Source: Candidatus Saccharimonadota bacterium
GTDB lineage: Bacteria; Patescibacteriota; Saccharimonadia; Saccharimonadales; Saccharimonadaceae
Assembly: GCA_010014665.1 (NCBI GenBank)
Contig: RZYF01000004.1
Span: 1 to 36,361 of the forward strand
Direction: 5' to 3'
DNA length: 36,361 bases
The notes under the pieces are model-generated. The model was not told where the DNA came from. It saw only the letters and a list, made by a program, of their open reading frames with translations, and made no database searches. Position 1 is the stretch's first letter. Each line of letters begins with the position of its first letter. The translations under genes were made by a program, and so were the position numbers. Below are positions 23,269-30,557 of this stretch, in pieces.

Positions 23269-23478
23269 CTATACCTCGTCGAATCGTTTTTTTAGAATAG
23301 TTATGTCGTTTTGTAGAATCTCGAGTTCATTTGTGATCTCTTCAGCTAATTGTTCAGCTTTCTTATATTGCACAAGGGCTTCTTCTAATACAAAATCATC
23401 ACTCTCGAACCAACCAACCAGGTTTTCTAGATCAATAATCTTTTGACTGATAGTTTTCTCGCTATTTTTTTGTGACAC
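23269..23478 (-). CDS. xseB: Exodeoxyribonuclease VII small subunit
   Basis: 69 aa, fully helical: ISQKIIDLENLVGWFESDDFVLEEALVQYKKA, then a second helix. The family pattern of a short LE.....W.E....LEEAL..Y..G motif is clear. Forms the exonuclease VII complex with XseA for degrading single-stranded DNA. It overlaps the xseA 3' end by 17 nt. Confidence 0.92.
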   Translation of the reverse strand: MSQKNSEKTISQKIIDLENLVGWFESDDFVLEEALVQYKKAEQLAEEITNELEILQNDITILKKRFDEV

Positions 23479-24553
23479 GTTTAACCTCCGCTTTGATTAT
23501 ATCGCTTGCACGCTCAATTTCGATATTTTCTCCTACGACGACATTACCTCGAACTAGAGCATAGCCACGAGCCAAAACAAAAGACGGGTCATAGGCCCGC
23601 AAAGTTCTGAGTTGATTCTGAATTTTTTCATTTTGTAACTTGGCACTATCGCGCATCCGATCTATGGACATCATTAGATGTTGCCGAACTTCATCAACAG
23701 CGTCCTGACAACGTAGATCTGTCACATCTAGAGCATGTTTGATGGCGCGCTCACAGTTTCTGATAATCTCGTTACGATCCGGCGTAATTAACTGAGCCGC
23801 ATGACTAGGCGTAGCGGCACGTACATCCGCTACGTAGTCCGCCAAATACTCATCAGTTTCATGCCCTACTCCAACTATTGTTGGTATACGGCTAGAGGCA
23901 ATTTCACGCACCAGTGCTTCATCGTTAAAAATAGCCAAATCATCAGCACTACCGCCGCCTCTAACTATAGCTAGAACATCACATGGTTGCTCCTGCTGGT
24001 TAAAGTACCGTATAGCACGAATTATCTGATCCGAAGCACTAGCACCCTGGACTTGAACATGAGCAACTAATATATGCGCCCCACCCCACCTCTCGCCGAT
24101 TATACGTATAAAATCAGCGTAACCTGCTGCCTGAGTACTGCTAATAACAGCAATGTTTTCCGGCATTTCAGGTAAACTACGTTTTCGCTCAACCGCAAAT
24201 AAACCTTCTCTATCAAGTTTGATCTTTAATAATTCTACCGTTCGCTTAATAGTTCCTTCGCCAATCGGCTTAATTTCTCTAACCGTTAGACTAAATTTAC
24301 CCCAGGCAGTCAGCCTAGGAGTCCCCACTACTTGTATTCGCATACCGTCTTCTAGAGGTACTCGTAGGCTAAAAATCATCATAAAACACCCGAGTGAACT
24401 ATCAGTGTCTTTCAGGTCAAAAAAAACAAACTTTCCCTGGTTTACCTTGAAGCTAGCGACTTCGCCCTCGACTACGATAGTCGGAAAAGCATACTCAAGC
24501 GACTGATTAATCAGCGCTACAGCATCGCTAACCGATAACGGGAGGTTTTTCAT
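23462..24553 (-). CDS. xseA: Exodeoxyribonuclease VII large subunit
   Basis: 363 aa. The N-terminal OB domain reads VVEGEVASFKVNQGKFVFFDLKD. The catalytic domain follows with VISSTQAAGYADF, VQVQGASASDQIIRAI, ALVRGGGSADDLAIFNDEALVREIASS and VGVGHETDEYLADYVAD. A coiled-coil arm follows, and the tail has ARGYALVRG. It is shorter than proteobacterial XseA, mainly in the arm. The ATG at 24553 (MKNLPLSV) is chosen by homology. It lies 26 nt inside the 3' end of the flippase-like gene. Confidence 0.94.
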   Translation of the reverse strand: MKNLPLSVSDAVALINQSLEYAFPTIVVEGEVASFKVNQGKFVFFDLKDTDSSLGCFMMIFSLRVPLEDGMRIQVVGTPRLTAWGKFSLTVREIKPIGEGTIKRTVELLKIKLDREGLFAVERKRSLPEMPENIAVISSTQAAGYADFIRIIGERWGGAHILVAHVQVQGASASDQIIRAIRYFNQQEQPCDVLAIVRGGGSADDLAIFNDEALVREIASSRIPTIVGVGHETDEYLADYVADVRAATPSHAAQLITPDRNEIIRNCERAIKHALDVTDLRCQDAVDEVRQHLMMSIDRMRDSAKLQNEKIQNQLRTLRAYDPSFVLARGYALVRGNVVVGENIEIERASDIIKAEVKRVTKK

Positions 24554-25571
24554 GCTTACCATACTTTTTAAGAGCCGAGTTGTAACAAACATATCCACTA
24601 GCAATAGTTAAAAGAATCATTGAGGTTCGAGCCAATAGCACACCAGCTAGCGCTGTACTGGAAGCCATAGACGAAGCTGCCAAAAACAGCACCAGTATGG
24701 CTTCGTACCCACCAGCACCGCCAGGTGTTGCAAAAAAAATCGCTACCATACCAGCTAAACCCTGTCCAATTAATATCGGAGCTGGATTTACGATATATCC
24801 AAGTGACCAAAAAGCTATAAAAAACATCAGCGTCTCTGCGAAATTAAAAATCACACCCCAGCCCAAAGGCCTCAACAAATATTTAGGATGCCCTCGAAGT
24901 TCCATGTAATCACTGTGTAAGTCATCGAAAAACTCTGTAATCGTATTTGTTTTAACTATGTCTTTCTTGAGTCGAAACCAACGCTTGATTTTTATATTCA
25001 ACAAACTATCCATAACTAGTTCAAGTTTTTTTAATCTACTACGGTCACCTAGTAAACACATCGAGAGCAAAGTACCCAATACCACCGCCGTAACCATCCC
25101 CGAAGCTGCCAAAATAGTTGTCCGCTGTACTCCGACATCCACTGTCACTAATATCGTCGCGACCACCAATAAGCCTGCATATGCTATGAACATCGCGGCA
25201 AATTTCACAAACTGCGCCAATGTAGCGCGACCACTACTTACCCCAAGCTTATTGAGCCGCCAAGTCATAAATGATACTCCTGACACCCCTGCTGTTGGAA
25301 AAACGTGATTTACAAAATTCAATTCCAAAGCCATGCGCGGCATCTCTGACCAGCCAACATTTTTCAGATCACCACGCTGTTTTAAGTACGAAAAAATCAT
25401 AGCACCATGGGCATAATAGCTCAAAAACTGCGCGGGGACTATAAGCAAAAACACACCCAGGTCAACAGAACCCAATAGACGCCATGCATCTGCTATATCG
25501 TTACGAGCAACAAACAAAACCAGTCCGACTAAAACTAGTGTAATAATACTTAGCCAACTTTTAAATGACAT
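24528..25571 (-). CDS. Flippase-like / LPG-synthase transmembrane-domain protein (UPF0104 family)
   Basis: 347 aa with about eight membrane helices. Family features are FLSYYAHGAMIFSYLKQRG, LELNFVNHVFPTAGVSGVSFMTWRLNKLG and ATPGGAGGYEAILVLFL (PGGxGxxE). Proteins of this type lie in the membrane part of lysylphosphatidylglycerol synthases and in AglD-like or flippase-like proteins. They probably move or modify lipid-linked head groups. No catalytic aminoacyl-transferase domain is fused. ATG at 25571 is 7 nt from a TATAAT. It is divergent from the TRM11-like gene with only 30 nt between start codons. Confidence 0.88.
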   Translation of the reverse strand: MSFKSWLSIITLVLVGLVLFVARNDIADAWRLLGSVDLGVFLLIVPAQFLSYYAHGAMIFSYLKQRGDLKNVGWSEMPRMALELNFVNHVFPTAGVSGVSFMTWRLNKLGVSSGRATLAQFVKFAAMFIAYAGLLVVATILVTVDVGVQRTTILAASGMVTAVVLGTLLSMCLLGDRSRLKKLELVMDSLLNIKIKRWFRLKKDIVKTNTITEFFDDLHSDYMELRGHPKYLLRPLGWGVIFNFAETLMFFIAFWSLGYIVNPAPILIGQGLAGMVAIFFATPGGAGGYEAILVLFLAASSMASSTALAGVLLARTSMILLTIASGYVCYNSALKKYGKHEKPPVIG

Positions 25572-25594
25572 ACTATTTATTATACCTGTATAAT
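25565..25594. promoter_or_regulatory. Compact divergent promoter pair
   Basis: Minus strand: TATAAT at 25579-25584, 7 nt to the ATG at 25571. Plus strand: TATAAT at 25589-25594, 7 nt to the ATG at 25602, with ATGACA at 25565-25570 as -35 (18-nt spacer) lying across the start codon of the other gene. Both transcripts are predicted leaderless, and RNA polymerase cannot hold both promoters at once. Confidence 0.75.
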
Positions 25595-25601
25595 TGACCG
25601 T

Positions 25602-26789
25602 ATGGATACACTTTTTATACTTGGTCGTCAGCCTGAAATTGGCTTAGCAGAGCTAGAAGCATTGTCAGATTCCAGCTCAGTGCACCAAATAAACGACACT
25701 TGCGCCACGGGCAAAGTCGACATAGCATTTTCGAGATTAGGTAGTAGCCAAAAAAGCGGTCCTATCCTAGCCGTGTACAATACTACCGACATTCATAAAG
25801 TCTTCGCTAGTCTAACAAACGAGATCCCAAGTCTTATTGCTAACATGCCAACCGAGGGTAAAGTCAAACTCGGTGCCAGTTTATATGGTTTCGACGCCAC
25901 AGCATATACACTCCAGGGTGAACTGCTTCGTCTCAAGAAATATCTTCGTAATCATGGACGATCTGCCCGTGTCATCCCGAACGAAACCGTCGCCTTATCC
26001 AGTGCTACAACTTACCATAACCACCTCACCCGAGAACTTGGACTAGAGTTCGCCCTGGTTCGTGATGGTAAACAAACTATTGTTGCACGCATGATAAACG
26101 TCCAAGATATTGACAACTACCGCATCCGTGACCGCGAACGACCGAAACGCGACGCTTTCGTCGGTATGTTACCCCCTAAGCTAGCGCAGACCATGATCAA
26201 CCTAGCTCAAGTCCAACACCAACAAGCGCTCTGGGATCCGTTTTGTGGCACCGGAGTAATCCTCATGGAAGCAATGTTACAAGGTATTAGTGTCTACGGC
26301 AGTGATGTAAGCGAAAAAATGGTCAAATACACCGACCTAAACATAGCTTGGTTGATTCAACACTACAATCAATATTTCAGTAGTAACCAAGACGTACGCT
26401 ATGAAACGTTTGTTGGTGACGCCACAAAATTTCAATTATTAGTAGAACAATCGAGCCGCCTTCAGTCTATCGTTACGGAGACTTACCTGGGTCAACCGCT
26501 TGGCGGACAACACCCTAGCGAAGATAAAATCCACGATATTATACGTGGGGTCAACAAGATTTCCCGTGATTTTCTAGAAAATGTCTCCAAACAAGTTGCT
26601 AGCGGCACCAGACATTGCATTGCTTTTCCGGCCTGGTACATAGATGACCACGAATATCATCTACCGGTCATAGACGAGCTAGCAGATCTTGGTTTTGAGC
26701 GAATCTCTTTTGCTTCTACGTCAAACATTATCTACCATCGCGAAGACCAGATAACTGCCCGCGAAATTTTGGTTTTAATAAAAAACTAA
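25602..26789 (+). CDS. TRM11-like (THUMP-type) tRNA guanosine-N2 methyltransferase
   Basis: 395 aa. The N terminus MDTLFILGRQPEIGLAELEAL is the signature opening of TRM11/TrmG10-like enzymes. RDRERPKRDAFVGMLPPKLAQTMINLAQ and DPFCGTGVILMEAMLQGISVYGSDVSEKMV follow. The catalytic N/D-PPY position reads ETYLGQPLG, so the usual Pro-Pro-Tyr is not there. Probably methylates a guanine of tRNA near position 10. Ends in TAA at 26789, followed at once by a hairpin that serves the convergent gene. Confidence 0.85.
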   Translation: MDTLFILGRQPEIGLAELEALSDSSSVHQINDTCATGKVDIAFSRLGSSQKSGPILAVYNTTDIHKVFASLTNEIPSLIANMPTEGKVKLGASLYGFDATAYTLQGELLRLKKYLRNHGRSARVIPNETVALSSATTYHNHLTRELGLEFALVRDGKQTIVARMINVQDIDNYRIRDRERPKRDAFVGMLPPKLAQTMINLAQVQHQQALWDPFCGTGVILMEAMLQGISVYGSDVSEKMVKYTDLNIAWLIQHYNQYFSSNQDVRYETFVGDATKFQLLVEQSSRLQSIVTETYLGQPLGGQHPSEDKIHDIIRGVNKISRDFLENVSKQVASGTRHCIAFPAWYIDDHEYHLPVIDELADLGFERISFASTSNIIYHREDQITAREILVLIKN

Positions 26790-26810
26790 AAAATAGCCCC
26801 TAGTGGGCTA
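26788..26810 (-). terminator. Intrinsic terminator of the 105-aa gene
   Basis: On the minus strand TAGCCC, 5-nt loop, GGGCTA (26810-26794), followed by TTTTTTAG. The terminator overlaps the stop codon of the convergent methyltransferase gene. Confidence 0.75.
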
Positions 26811-26838
26811 AATGCGTTATAAAAATATTGTCCGATTA

Positions 26839-27156
26839 CTAGAGAGCCCTGGGACTATTCATCCCTCTTGGTCGAGTGACTACGCTCATACTGTTGCTAG
26901 AGTTATAAGCTTGACGACCCCGGACGGCCTTAGCGATCGGTGTATAGCGTGACCTAATACCTAGTGTCGCGTCGCCTTCCATAGCCATGCGCCTAATCTC
27001 ACCTGGTTTTAACCTGTTATGCATAGAAGGTGTTTGTTTTTTGAGTTCTGGCTCAGAAGAGAAATTAGATATAGATACTTTTCTACCTATACTGTTGGCT
27101 GGTGACGTTGGGCGTATCGATCTAAATTTTATTTTATTTGTATTTTTAGGAACCAT
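26839..27156 (-). CDS. Small basic, probably disordered protein, 105 aa
   Basis: Rich in Ser, Pro, Arg and Lys with no hydrophobic helix: KNTNKIKFRSIRPTSPANSIG, KPGEIRRMAMEGDATLGIR, AKAVRGRQAYNSS. No family recognised. That it is a gene rather than a random frame is supported by its signals. A fully consensus TTGACA-17-TATAAT sits 6 nt before the ATG, and an intrinsic terminator follows 29 nt past the stop. The high charge suggests nucleic-acid or ribosome binding, but this is only a guess from composition. Confidence 0.65.
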   Translation of the reverse strand: MVPKNTNKIKFRSIRPTSPANSIGRKVSISNFSSEPELKKQTPSMHNRLKPGEIRRMAMEGDATLGIRSRYTPIAKAVRGRQAYNSSNSMSVVTRPRGMNSPRAL

Positions 27157-27162
27157 ACTTTA

Positions 27163-27191
27163 ATTATATCAAAATAATTATGCTTTGTCAA
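27163..27191 (-). promoter_or_regulatory. Perfect-consensus promoter of the 105-aa gene
   Basis: TTGACA (27186-27191), 17-nt spacer, TATAAT (27163-27168), then 6 nt to the ATG. The strongest promoter by eye in the window, so the small protein is probably abundant and its message leaderless. Confidence 0.85.
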
Positions 27192-27308
27192 GTTGCTTAT
27201 ACTATTTCTGTCCTTTAGACTCAGATACGCTAGACATGAGATTTATACGGTACATTAAATAGACTAATTACACCTATCGAACACCTTTATGCTATCATAT
27301 AAAATATC

Positions 27309-28496
27309 ATGCAAAAAACCGCTATCCTGCTTCTAGGAATTATACTGCTAGGATTCACCACTTCGACCGCTCACGCGGGAGTCGAGAGCGCTTACTTCGA
27401 AGCTCCAAAAAACATTGAAGCCGGGACTGAACTCAAGATACTAATACGAGCCAATCTGTCCCAGGACGAACACTCATCATGCTTTGCCAAAACTACACTA
27501 TCTTACTCAGGTAACCTCAAGCTAAAAACCGCAACTACTGGTAACTATCCCAGTCCTATAAATTTCCAGCAGAATTTGCAAAATATCAATATGACTACTG
27601 GTGAGTGTCGTTCAGCTGGATATACTGGATCATATATTCTAGCCTACCTTACCTTTCAAGTTCTTAGTGAAGGCAAAGCCACGATAACCTCGAAGGCTTG
27701 GAAAAACGACGATATAGAAGTAAATGGTAGCGTCGTGCGACTATCACCGATCGTTATAGACGTAGCACCATCTGCAAATACTATCGTCGGGCCACGTTTT
27801 CAGGGTATAACAATTAATCCCTATGTTGGTGCTATAGAACTAGCCTGGGGCTCAAATGTAACGGCAAAAGACATCAAACTATCTTATACACCAACCGATA
27901 GCAATTCAGTTATCGAGGCAAAAGTTACCACGTTACCTAACAACTCTTATAGTGGCATACTCGGACAACTTGAAGCATCTTCTTCTTATAATTTCACAAT
28001 AACAGGCATGGCCGAAGACGGTACGGCGCTTAGATACGACGGCTATGCGACTACAAAAGGTTATCCCATAAAAATATTTGTTCAAAAAAACAATTTACCA
28101 GTGGCTAACGCATCAATAATAATTGATGACTATACCTACAAAACTGACTCAGAGGGTATTTATCTAACCAACGTACCTCCTGGTAAAGCCGATATTCGTA
28201 TCGAAGTAGACGGCAAAACAACTCGCCAGACAATCAACGTCGATAAAAAACTGTTGCAAGACAACGGCAAAGTAGCAGACCGTCAAGATTTTACAATCAC
28301 ACTTGATTCAGATGTTACGGTCACTGAAAAATTAAACTGGATACCCTATGTAGTTACTGCAGTTTTCGTTTTGATTATAATAGCCGGAGCTGTGTTAGGA
28401 TTATGGTTCCGAAAGCGTATGAAATCGCCTGAATTGCCCACCCAACCAGAAAACACAGAGTCAACCCAACCGCCAAACCCAAATATCGAATCATAA
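27309..28496 (+). CDS. Secreted type-I membrane surface protein (cohesin-like, FN3-like, CnaB/CarboxypepD-like)
   Basis: 395 aa. A signal peptide (KTAILLLGIILLGFTTSTAHA, cut near residue 23) is followed by a cohesin-like beta domain with one Cys pair (Cys59, Cys100). An FN3-like domain comes next (IELAWGSN to YNFTITGMAEDG), then GYATTKGYPIKIFV. A carboxypeptidase-regulatory-like beta domain follows (NLPVANASIIIDDYTYKTDSEGIYLTNVPPG). The protein ends with a C-terminal membrane helix (VVTAVFVLIIIAGAVLGLWF) and a short basic, then Pro/Thr/Gln-rich cytoplasmic tail. No LPxTG sorting signal. A TATAAA 5 nt before the ATG suggests a very short leader. It is a paralogue of the protein at 34778-36184. 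Probable role: adhesion or contact on the cell surface. Confidence 0.8.
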   Translation: MQKTAILLLGIILLGFTTSTAHAGVESAYFEAPKNIEAGTELKILIRANLSQDEHSSCFAKTTLSYSGNLKLKTATTGNYPSPINFQQNLQNINMTTGECRSAGYTGSYILAYLTFQVLSEGKATITSKAWKNDDIEVNGSVVRLSPIVIDVAPSANTIVGPRFQGITINPYVGAIELAWGSNVTAKDIKLSYTPTDSNSVIEAKVTTLPNNSYSGILGQLEASSSYNFTITGMAEDGTALRYDGYATTKGYPIKIFVQKNNLPVANASIIIDDYTYKTDSEGIYLTNVPPGKADIRIEVDGKTTRQTINVDKKLLQDNGKVADRQDFTITLDSDVTVTEKLNWIPYVVTAVFVLIIIAGAVLGLWFRKRMKSPELPTQPENTESTQPPNPNIES

Positions 28497-28569
28497 CTAC
28501 AAAAAGTCTGCTCCATCTCTAGGAAACTCAACCTACATAGAGTAATTTGACCCATAAGCCTGAAGCCTC

Positions 28570-28598
28570 TTGACTGAAAGCAGTTTTTTAGGTAAAAT
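28570..28598 (+). promoter_or_regulatory. rpmA promoter
   Basis: TTGACT (28570-28575), 17-nt spacer, TAAAAT (28593-28598). In contrast to many neighbours it gives a leader of about 38 nt containing AGGAG before the ATG at 28644. Confidence 0.75.
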
Positions 28599-28643
28599 GG
28601 TTTAGAATTTTTGATAAATAAATCTTAGGAGTTAGGTAATTAT

Positions 28644-28916
28644 ATGTCACATGTCAAAGCTGGTGGTACAGCCAAAAACGTTCACGATTCAGCTGGTCAG
28701 CGACTTGGCGTTAAGCTATTTGGTGGCCAAAAAGCTAAAGCTGGCAATGTAATAGTTCGTCAAGTTGGCGAGACCAAACAAGCTGGTCCCGGCACCTACA
28801 TGAGCAACAACTTTACTATCCACGCCGCAAAAGACGGTGTTGTTGGCTACAAACAAGTCAAAACCCGCAAATTCACCGGCAAAACCGCCCGCCGCACACA
28901 AGTAGTCGTCGAATAG
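28644..28916 (+). CDS. rpmA: 50S ribosomal protein bL27
   Basis: 90 aa. N-terminal SHVKAGGTAKNVHDSAGQRLGVKLFGGQ matches the bL27 pattern in which the flexible head reaches the peptidyl-transferase centre. KAGNVIVRQ.G and GTYMSNNFTIHAAKDGVVGY follow. The N terminus needs no protease trimming of the Firmicutes type. Monocistronic: its own promoter, an AGGAG ribosome site 12 nt before the ATG, and a terminator 21 nt after the stop. The usual partner rplU (bL21) is not next to it. Confidence 0.95.
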   Translation: MSHVKAGGTAKNVHDSAGQRLGVKLFGGQKAKAGNVIVRQVGETKQAGPGTYMSNNFTIHAAKDGVVGYKQVKTRKFTGKTARRTQVVVE

Positions 28917-28936
28917 TTTTGTCGATAAAAACTATT

Positions 28937-28964
28937 AAAACTCCCATATCTCTATGGGAGTTTT
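28937..28964. terminator. rpmA terminator, bidirectional
   Basis: AAAACTCCCATA (28937-28948), TCTC loop, TATGGGAGTTTT (28953-28964): a perfect 12-bp stem ending in T-tracts on both strands. It also serves the convergent gene that ends at 29000. Confidence 0.92.
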
Positions 28965-28999
28965 ATATTGAGGTTTACTAACCGCTCCGTTCAGACTAT

Positions 29000-29638
29000 T
29001 TATTCACTGGGTTTTTCAAAACCTGTCATATCAGTGATAGCTGCCAATATTCTGAATACTCTTTCATTATTTTCAGTGTCACTTTTAGAAACATCTGAAT
29101 CTGGAGGTAATTCATAAGTTTTAGAAAATTGACTACCTGATTCATCACGTGGTCTACTGGTCGTAATTCTGGCACTATTATCATCTGGATAAACGCTAAG
29201 ATCAATTCGTGTAACAACACCCTGACCGTCTGGTAATTCAAGAGGTTTTGCATACAGCTCCGTGCGCTCGACACCAGGTTCAACACCACCAACAGTAGCT
29301 AACTGTGCTAAGATAAATCTTCGTGGTTTAGTTTTACCGTCAGGATCGATTTCCGTCCCAAACTTGACGCTACCTGGATGTTTTGTTGCAAGCTCAAATA
29401 GTGAAGTATAGGCAGCTCCTGCCACAGTCCCCTCGGTTTCAACGACATATCTTTGAAGTTCAGTTATCATTTCAATATTTGGATCTACTTCGTGTTCAAG
29501 ACTTCGTGGTCTACTGAATGGACCTCTACCCATAAGTAATCCTAGGCGACGTGCAATTGCTCCTACGCGGTTGGTTAATTTTTTAGTTTCTATTCCTGGT
29601 GTTTGTGGTTGTGTGTCTGGTTTTGGTTGTTCATTCAT
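29000..29638 (-). CDS. Protein of unknown function, 212 aa
   Basis: No signal peptide or membrane helix. A Pro/Gln-rich head (MNEQPKPDTQPQTPGIETK) is followed by a basic patch (RRLGLLMGRGPFSRPRS), then a mixed alpha/beta region. That region contains YVVETEGTVAGAAYTSLFELA, RRFILAQLATVG and VTRIDLSVYPDDNSARITTSRP. Acidic C-terminal part. No family recognised. Expression signals are good: TTGACA-17-TACTAT and 7 nt to the ATG at 29638, with the rpmA terminator at its 3' end. Confidence 0.65.
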   Translation of the reverse strand: MNEQPKPDTQPQTPGIETKKLTNRVGAIARRLGLLMGRGPFSRPRSLEHEVDPNIEMITELQRYVVETEGTVAGAAYTSLFELATKHPGSVKFGTEIDPDGKTKPRRFILAQLATVGGVEPGVERTELYAKPLELPDGQGVVTRIDLSVYPDDNSARITTSRPRDESGSQFSKTYELPPDSDVSKSDTENNERVFRILAAITDMTGFEKPSE

Positions 29639-29645
29639 GTCTCAT

Positions 29646-29674
29646 ATAGTAGCAAATAATTGCCTTTTTGTCAA
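29646..29674 (-). promoter_or_regulatory. Promoter of the 212-aa gene
   Basis: TTGACA (29669-29674), 17-nt spacer, TACTAT (29646-29651), then 7 nt to the ATG: leaderless arrangement. Confidence 0.75.
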
Positions 29675-29683
29675 GTTTAAGTC

Positions 29684-29714
29684 AAATAGCTTATTATACA
29701 TAGGCTATTTTTTT
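29684..29714. terminator. Hairpin with T-tract between the 212-aa gene and the receiver gene
   Basis: AAATAGC (29684-29690) pairs with GCTATTT (29704-29710). A run of seven T follows on the plus strand, but the gene to be terminated (the receiver, minus strand) would have only TTT after it. Low GC and of uncertain strength. Confidence 0.4.
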
Positions 29715-29744
29715 AGACTGATAAATAACTATTTTCTCGAATAT

Positions 29745-30125
29745 TTATTTGCTAAGTCCCAGATGGTGCTTGACCCGTTCGACAACGTCACCTATAACAA
29801 CCTGTGATTTAACCAGATAATCGTCTGCGCCTAGTTGTTCGGCACGCTCTTTGTCTTTAGGTTGCGACAAAGCAGTCAACATAACTACGTGAATATTCGC
29901 AGTTTCTGGAGTATTTCGCAGTATATCTAATACGTCAAATCCATTGACCTTAGGCATCATAGCATCGAGTAATATAAGATCCGGTTTATATTCTGTAACC
30001 TTAGCAAGTGCTAGTTCACCGTTCGGCACATGCTCAACAGCAAAGCCTTCGAGTTCCAATCTTGAACGATATACACTAGCTAGAGCGTTATCGTCTTCTA
30101 CTAACAATATTTTCTTTTTTTCCAT
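29745..30125 (-). CDS. Single-domain response regulator (orphan receiver)
   Basis: 126 aa. LLVEDD (Asp11/Asp12), phosphoacceptor Asp54 in LILLDAMMPKVNGFD, Thr84 in VVMLTALSQ and Lys106 in ADDYLVKSQ: complete site, no output domain. The DNALASVYRSRLELEGF helix resembles that of the receiver at 20925-21293 (DKWLADSYRSTLEAGGY), suggesting the two are related. No kinase gene is adjacent. Promoter TTGTAA (30155-30160), 17 nt, TAAGAT (30132-30137), 6 nt to the ATG: leaderless candidate. Confidence 0.93.
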   Translation of the reverse strand: MEKKKILLVEDDNALASVYRSRLELEGFAVEHVPNGELALAKVTEYKPDLILLDAMMPKVNGFDVLDILRNTPETANIHVVMLTALSQPKDKERAEQLGADDYLVKSQVVIGDVVERVKHHLGLSK

Positions 30126-30181
30126 GTCATTATCTTACACTACACCGCTCACGGTTACAAGCATCGCACTATCAGATATAA

Positions 30182-30210
30182 AAGAGCTTGCGCAATATAC
30201 GCAAGCTCTT
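30182..30210 (-). terminator. Strong intrinsic terminator
   Basis: AAGAGCTTGCG (30182-30192), 7-nt loop, CGCAAGCTCTT (30200-30210). On the minus strand TTTTATAT follows the stem. It ends transcripts arriving from 30300 and above (small frame or ctpA operon), just before the receiver promoter. Confidence 0.85.
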
Positions 30211-30313
30211 GCCTTTTACCGCCTAATTTTCATAGCAATTGTATATATTTATCGTAGTCTATATACAAATGACGTTACGTTAGTCATATAACTAACTGCA
30301 GAATTATTTATTT

Positions 30314-30463
30314 TTACTCAAGTACCTCCTTTGCCTTAAAGGAATGAGATACTTCGGCCGAAAAGTCTTTTTTAGTGTTGAGCATTTTGTTTTTTACTAG
30401 CAGATTATCTAAATATAATAATGCGTAGTAATTCTCTGTTTTTGTGATTTTTGTTTTAATAAA
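30314..30463 (-). other. Possible short gene or gene remnant between ctpA and the receiver gene
   Basis: The 30211-30557 gap is AT-rich and has no ordinary gene. On the minus strand an open frame of 49 codons runs from 30463 to a TAA at 30314-30316. It reads protein-like: TENYYALLYLDNLLVKNKML, then TKKDFSAEVSHSFKAKEVLE. The only ATG is internal (30385, 23 aa), with no ribosome site. The first codons include ATT, so a non-ATG start or a decayed gene is possible. A TAATAT -10-like sequence lies about 10 nt upstream of the open frame, and a terminator follows at 30182-30210. Also present: hairpin GTTAGT/ACTAAC (30279-30296). Confidence 0.3.
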
Positions 30464-30557
30464 CTACTCTTTAATATTAGCATATTTCTAAAAAAGAAAA
30501 AGCTTTTTGACCAAAAACAGTCGTCTGCCGAGAAATTATTCCGTCTGTTTAAAAACT

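Noticed and set aside
27309-28496. Sortase-anchored protein (LPTQP near the C terminus)
   Set aside because: The motif is after the membrane helix, in the cytoplasmic tail, and lacks the Gly; membrane anchoring by the helix is the better reading.
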